From contig JAGXTB010000163.1 in assembly GCA_018334165.1 (NCBI GenBank), forward strand, positions 1-33,480: DNA of 33,480 bases, written 5' to 3'. Every line of letters begins with the position of its first letter. Within the stretch, counting starts at the first letter, position 1. The notes beneath the pieces were generated by a model. It worked only from the letters and a program-made list of their open reading frames with translations, was not told where the DNA came from and searched no databases. A program made the position numbers and the translations under genes. The DNA comes from Sphingomonadales bacterium (GTDB lineage: Bacteria; Pseudomonadota; Alphaproteobacteria; Sphingomonadales; Sphingomonadaceae). Shown here piece by piece: positions 31,893 through 33,480 of this stretch.

Positions 31893-33251
31893 CTAGTGCA
31901 GCGTCGCGGTATTGTCCACCGGCAGTGCATCGAAGGCGACCGTGATGCGCGGGCTTTCGCTCTCGAAGGGAGTGGTTCCGTGCCACAGATAGGAGGGGAA
32001 CAGCACCAGCTGGCCCTCCTGGGGCTGAACCACCCGGCGCGGAGCCAGATCGAGCCCCAGCGCGGCATCTGGCACGCCAAAGGCCAGTTGCCCCTGCCCT
32101 GCGCCCGCCTGCACTTCATCGGGCAAGCTGACGTAATAGGCGCTGCTTAGCCACCCGGCGGGGTGGATGTGGCTGACGTGGAAGCCCTGGCTGGCAAGGC
32201 GCACCGACCACGAGGTCGGGAAACAGACCCGACCGGTGATCCGCGAGAGGAACGGATGGGTGGGATCGGGCCGCAGCCGCGCGATCCGGTTCTCGATCGT
32301 GTCACGCACCGCCAGGGCCAGGCCGTAAATCACCGGATCCTTGGCTTCGAACAGGTTCCCCCGGGTTTGCGTTCCGCCGCGCAGCGACTGGTCGGCGGGG
32401 TGGGCGGCAACATCGTGGCGCGCTTCGAGCACGCCGCGCATGTCCTCATCCAGCCCGATCTCGATCGGCATGACCAGGTTGTCATAGTCGCACAGCCAAT
32501 GCTCGCGCTCGTCCCCCAGCAGCCGCCAGGCGACGCTGAGCAGCGACCAGCCCGACTGGTCACGCGGGTTGAGCCGGGTTGCTTCCTCAGCCGCGGCAGC
32601 AGCAGCGGCGGGATCGCCCAGCTTGAGCAGGCAATGCGCGCGGATCACGTGGCCCGAGGTGTAATCGTGCTGCACGGCCAGGCCTGCATCCATTCGCGCC
32701 AGTGCCTCCTGATCGCGGCCCAGCGCCGACAGCGCATTGGCCGCAAAAGCGGTGATCATCGTGTCGGACCCAAACCGCGCTTCGGCCAGCTCGGCCCATT
32801 CGAGCAGCTGCTCGTGCGCGCCGTGACCCTTGGCGAGCGCCATTGCTTCGACCCACAGGATGCCGTGCTCAGGCGCGCGAAGCAGCGCGTCCTGCAAACT
32901 GCGCATCGCCTGATCGCCCAGCCCCAGCTGCGGCAGCAGGCTGGCCAGCGCAGCATGGGCCTCGACCAGCTCGGGCTTGATCCGCACGGCTTCGCGGTAG
33001 GCGGTTACTGCCGCGTCGAACTGCCCCACATCGGCCAGCAAGTGGCCAAACATCGTCGCGGTTTCGGCCTTGTGCAGCCCGTCGTTCCAGGCCCGTTCGA
33101 TTTCGGCCAGGGCCTCAACAGAATGACCGCATTTGCGCAGTTCGACCGCCAGGTTGTGCCGGGCGATCCGGTCGGACGGATCGCGCGCCAGCTTGCCGCG
33201 AAGTTCCTCGACCAGTTGCGGCGATCCGCTTGGTCCCAATCCCTGAATCAC
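31893..33251 (-). CDS. TPR-repeat protein fused to 2-oxoglutarate/Fe(II) oxygenase domain
   Basis: A 452-residue fusion. Residues about 15-270 are helical TPR-like repeats (for example IARHNLAVELRKCGHSVEALAEIERA and ALARMDAGLAVQHDYTSGHVIRAHCLLKLGD in outline). Residues 344-445 match the putative 2OG-Fe(II) oxygenase family (2OG-FeII_Oxy_5): SWSVRLASQGFHVSHIHP, WLSSAYYVSLP, then PQEGQLVLFPSYLWHGTTPF and ESPRITVAFD. His361 or His363 and His424 are candidate iron ligands, and Arg435 the 2-oxoglutarate anchor. The TPR part probably binds a protein substrate and the oxygenase part hydroxylates it; both are inferred. The protein appears cytosolic, with no signal peptide. It starts 42 bases after the end of a broken S9 peptidase frame. 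Confidence 0.8.
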   Translation of the reverse strand: MIQGLGPSGSPQLVEELRGKLARDPSDRIARHNLAVELRKCGHSVEALAEIERAWNDGLHKAETATMFGHLLADVGQFDAAVTAYREAVRIKPELVEAHAALASLLPQLGLGDQAMRSLQDALLRAPEHGILWVEAMALAKGHGAHEQLLEWAELAEARFGSDTMITAFAANALSALGRDQEALARMDAGLAVQHDYTSGHVIRAHCLLKLGDPAAAAAAAEEATRLNPRDQSGWSLLSVAWRLLGDEREHWLCDYDNLVMPIEIGLDEDMRGVLEARHDVAAHPADQSLRGGTQTRGNLFEAKDPVIYGLALAVRDTIENRIARLRPDPTHPFLSRITGRVCFPTSWSVRLASQGFHVSHIHPAGWLSSAYYVSLPDEVQAGAGQGQLAFGVPDAALGLDLAPRRVVQPQEGQLVLFPSYLWHGTTPFESESPRITVAFDALPVDNTATLH

Positions 33252-33293
33252 CGCATCGTCCTTCGCTTCGTGTGAGGCAAAGCCCCTAGCGCG

Positions 33294-33480
33294 TCACAGC
33301 CGCCAGCGAAAGCGTCCGGTCAGGTCATAGCGCTCGCGGTCCTCGGCGCGGTTCTTCAGCACGGTCAGCCAGCGCCCGTCGGGCGAAAGCCTGACCCCGC
33401 GCGGCACCGCGCCGTTCAGGCCCGGACTGGCAAAGACGCGTTCGATGGGGAGCGGCTGGGCCGCCACTGGTGCGCTCACC
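33294..33480 (-). pseudogene. N-terminal remnant of an S9 (DPP-like) peptidase, running off the window
   Basis: The minus-strand frame entering from the window edge reads IERVFASPGLNGAVPRGVRL, then SPDGRWLTVLKNRAEDRERYDL. This is the conserved opening of secreted S9-family (prolyl-oligopeptidase/DPP IV-like) peptidases, whose beta-propeller should continue for hundreds of residues. Here it ends eight residues later (TGRFRWRL, stop), and the next gene begins 42 bases on, so the propeller and hydrolase domains are missing. The 5' end, probably with a signal peptide, lies outside the window. A deletion with its junction just after RYDL is the simplest reading. A short functional protein is less likely. 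Confidence 0.55.

Overview
The window is high-G+C DNA with the gene content of an alphaproteobacterium, most likely a member of the Sphingomonadales (Sphingomonas/Novosphingobium/Erythrobacter type). This rests on DUF6481, the fabD-fabG and rpsF-rpsR-rplI neighbourhood, a 372-residue DnaN, promoter-like sites of the alphaproteobacterial TTGnnn-N14-GCTAAG form, and the kinds of intergenic stem-loop repeats present. The species assignment is inference. No tRNA, rRNA, CRISPR array or transposase is visible.

Region 1 (1-4450) is accessory. After a phage-flavoured hypothetical gene (51-971, +) comes a clearly AT-richer block on the minus strand, 4247 down to 984. It holds four genes joined by three successive 4-base stop/start overlaps. 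In order of transcription they are an internally duplicated zinc-ribbon protein of unknown family, a protein resembling the Nmad2 (nucleotide-modification-associated) family, an XRE-like plus ImmA/IrrE-type zinc metallopeptidase, and a PIN-domain nuclease-like protein. This is the best candidate for an undescribed system: a toxin-antitoxin or defence cassette that may sense or act on modified nucleic acid.

Region 2 (4447-12011, all -) holds DUF6481, a hairpin-rich spacer, lepA, and two tandem paralogous PAS-GGDEF-EAL-PilZ proteins. One is cytosolic and one carries about six membrane spans. Region 3 (12132-18047, +) holds a class I-like PHA synthase, an intracellular PHA depolymerase, an FprA-like ferredoxin-NADP reductase and an N-acyl-D-amino-acid deacylase-type amidohydrolase.

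Region 4 (18272-23152, -) holds a YkgJ cysteine-cluster protein coupled to dnaN, then fabG, a GxxExxY protein inserted between fabG and fabD and flanked by a 35-base inverted repeat, fabD, and an LD-carboxypeptidase. A Mur ligase (23367, +) diverges from the carboxypeptidase, which suggests murein-peptide recycling. DUF808 follows on the opposite strand.

Region 5 (25781-28681, +) is the rpsF-rpsR-rplI operon with promoter and terminator, then AMP nucleosidase. Region 6 (28841-33480, -) is a coupled operon reading asd, DUF2238 (cut short by an in-frame amber codon), GFA and alpha/beta hydrolase. Upstream of it are a TPR/2-oxoglutarate oxygenase fusion and a broken S9-peptidase remnant at the window edge. 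Several intergenic spaces carry long inverted repeats, including one 72-base unit present twice with a single difference.
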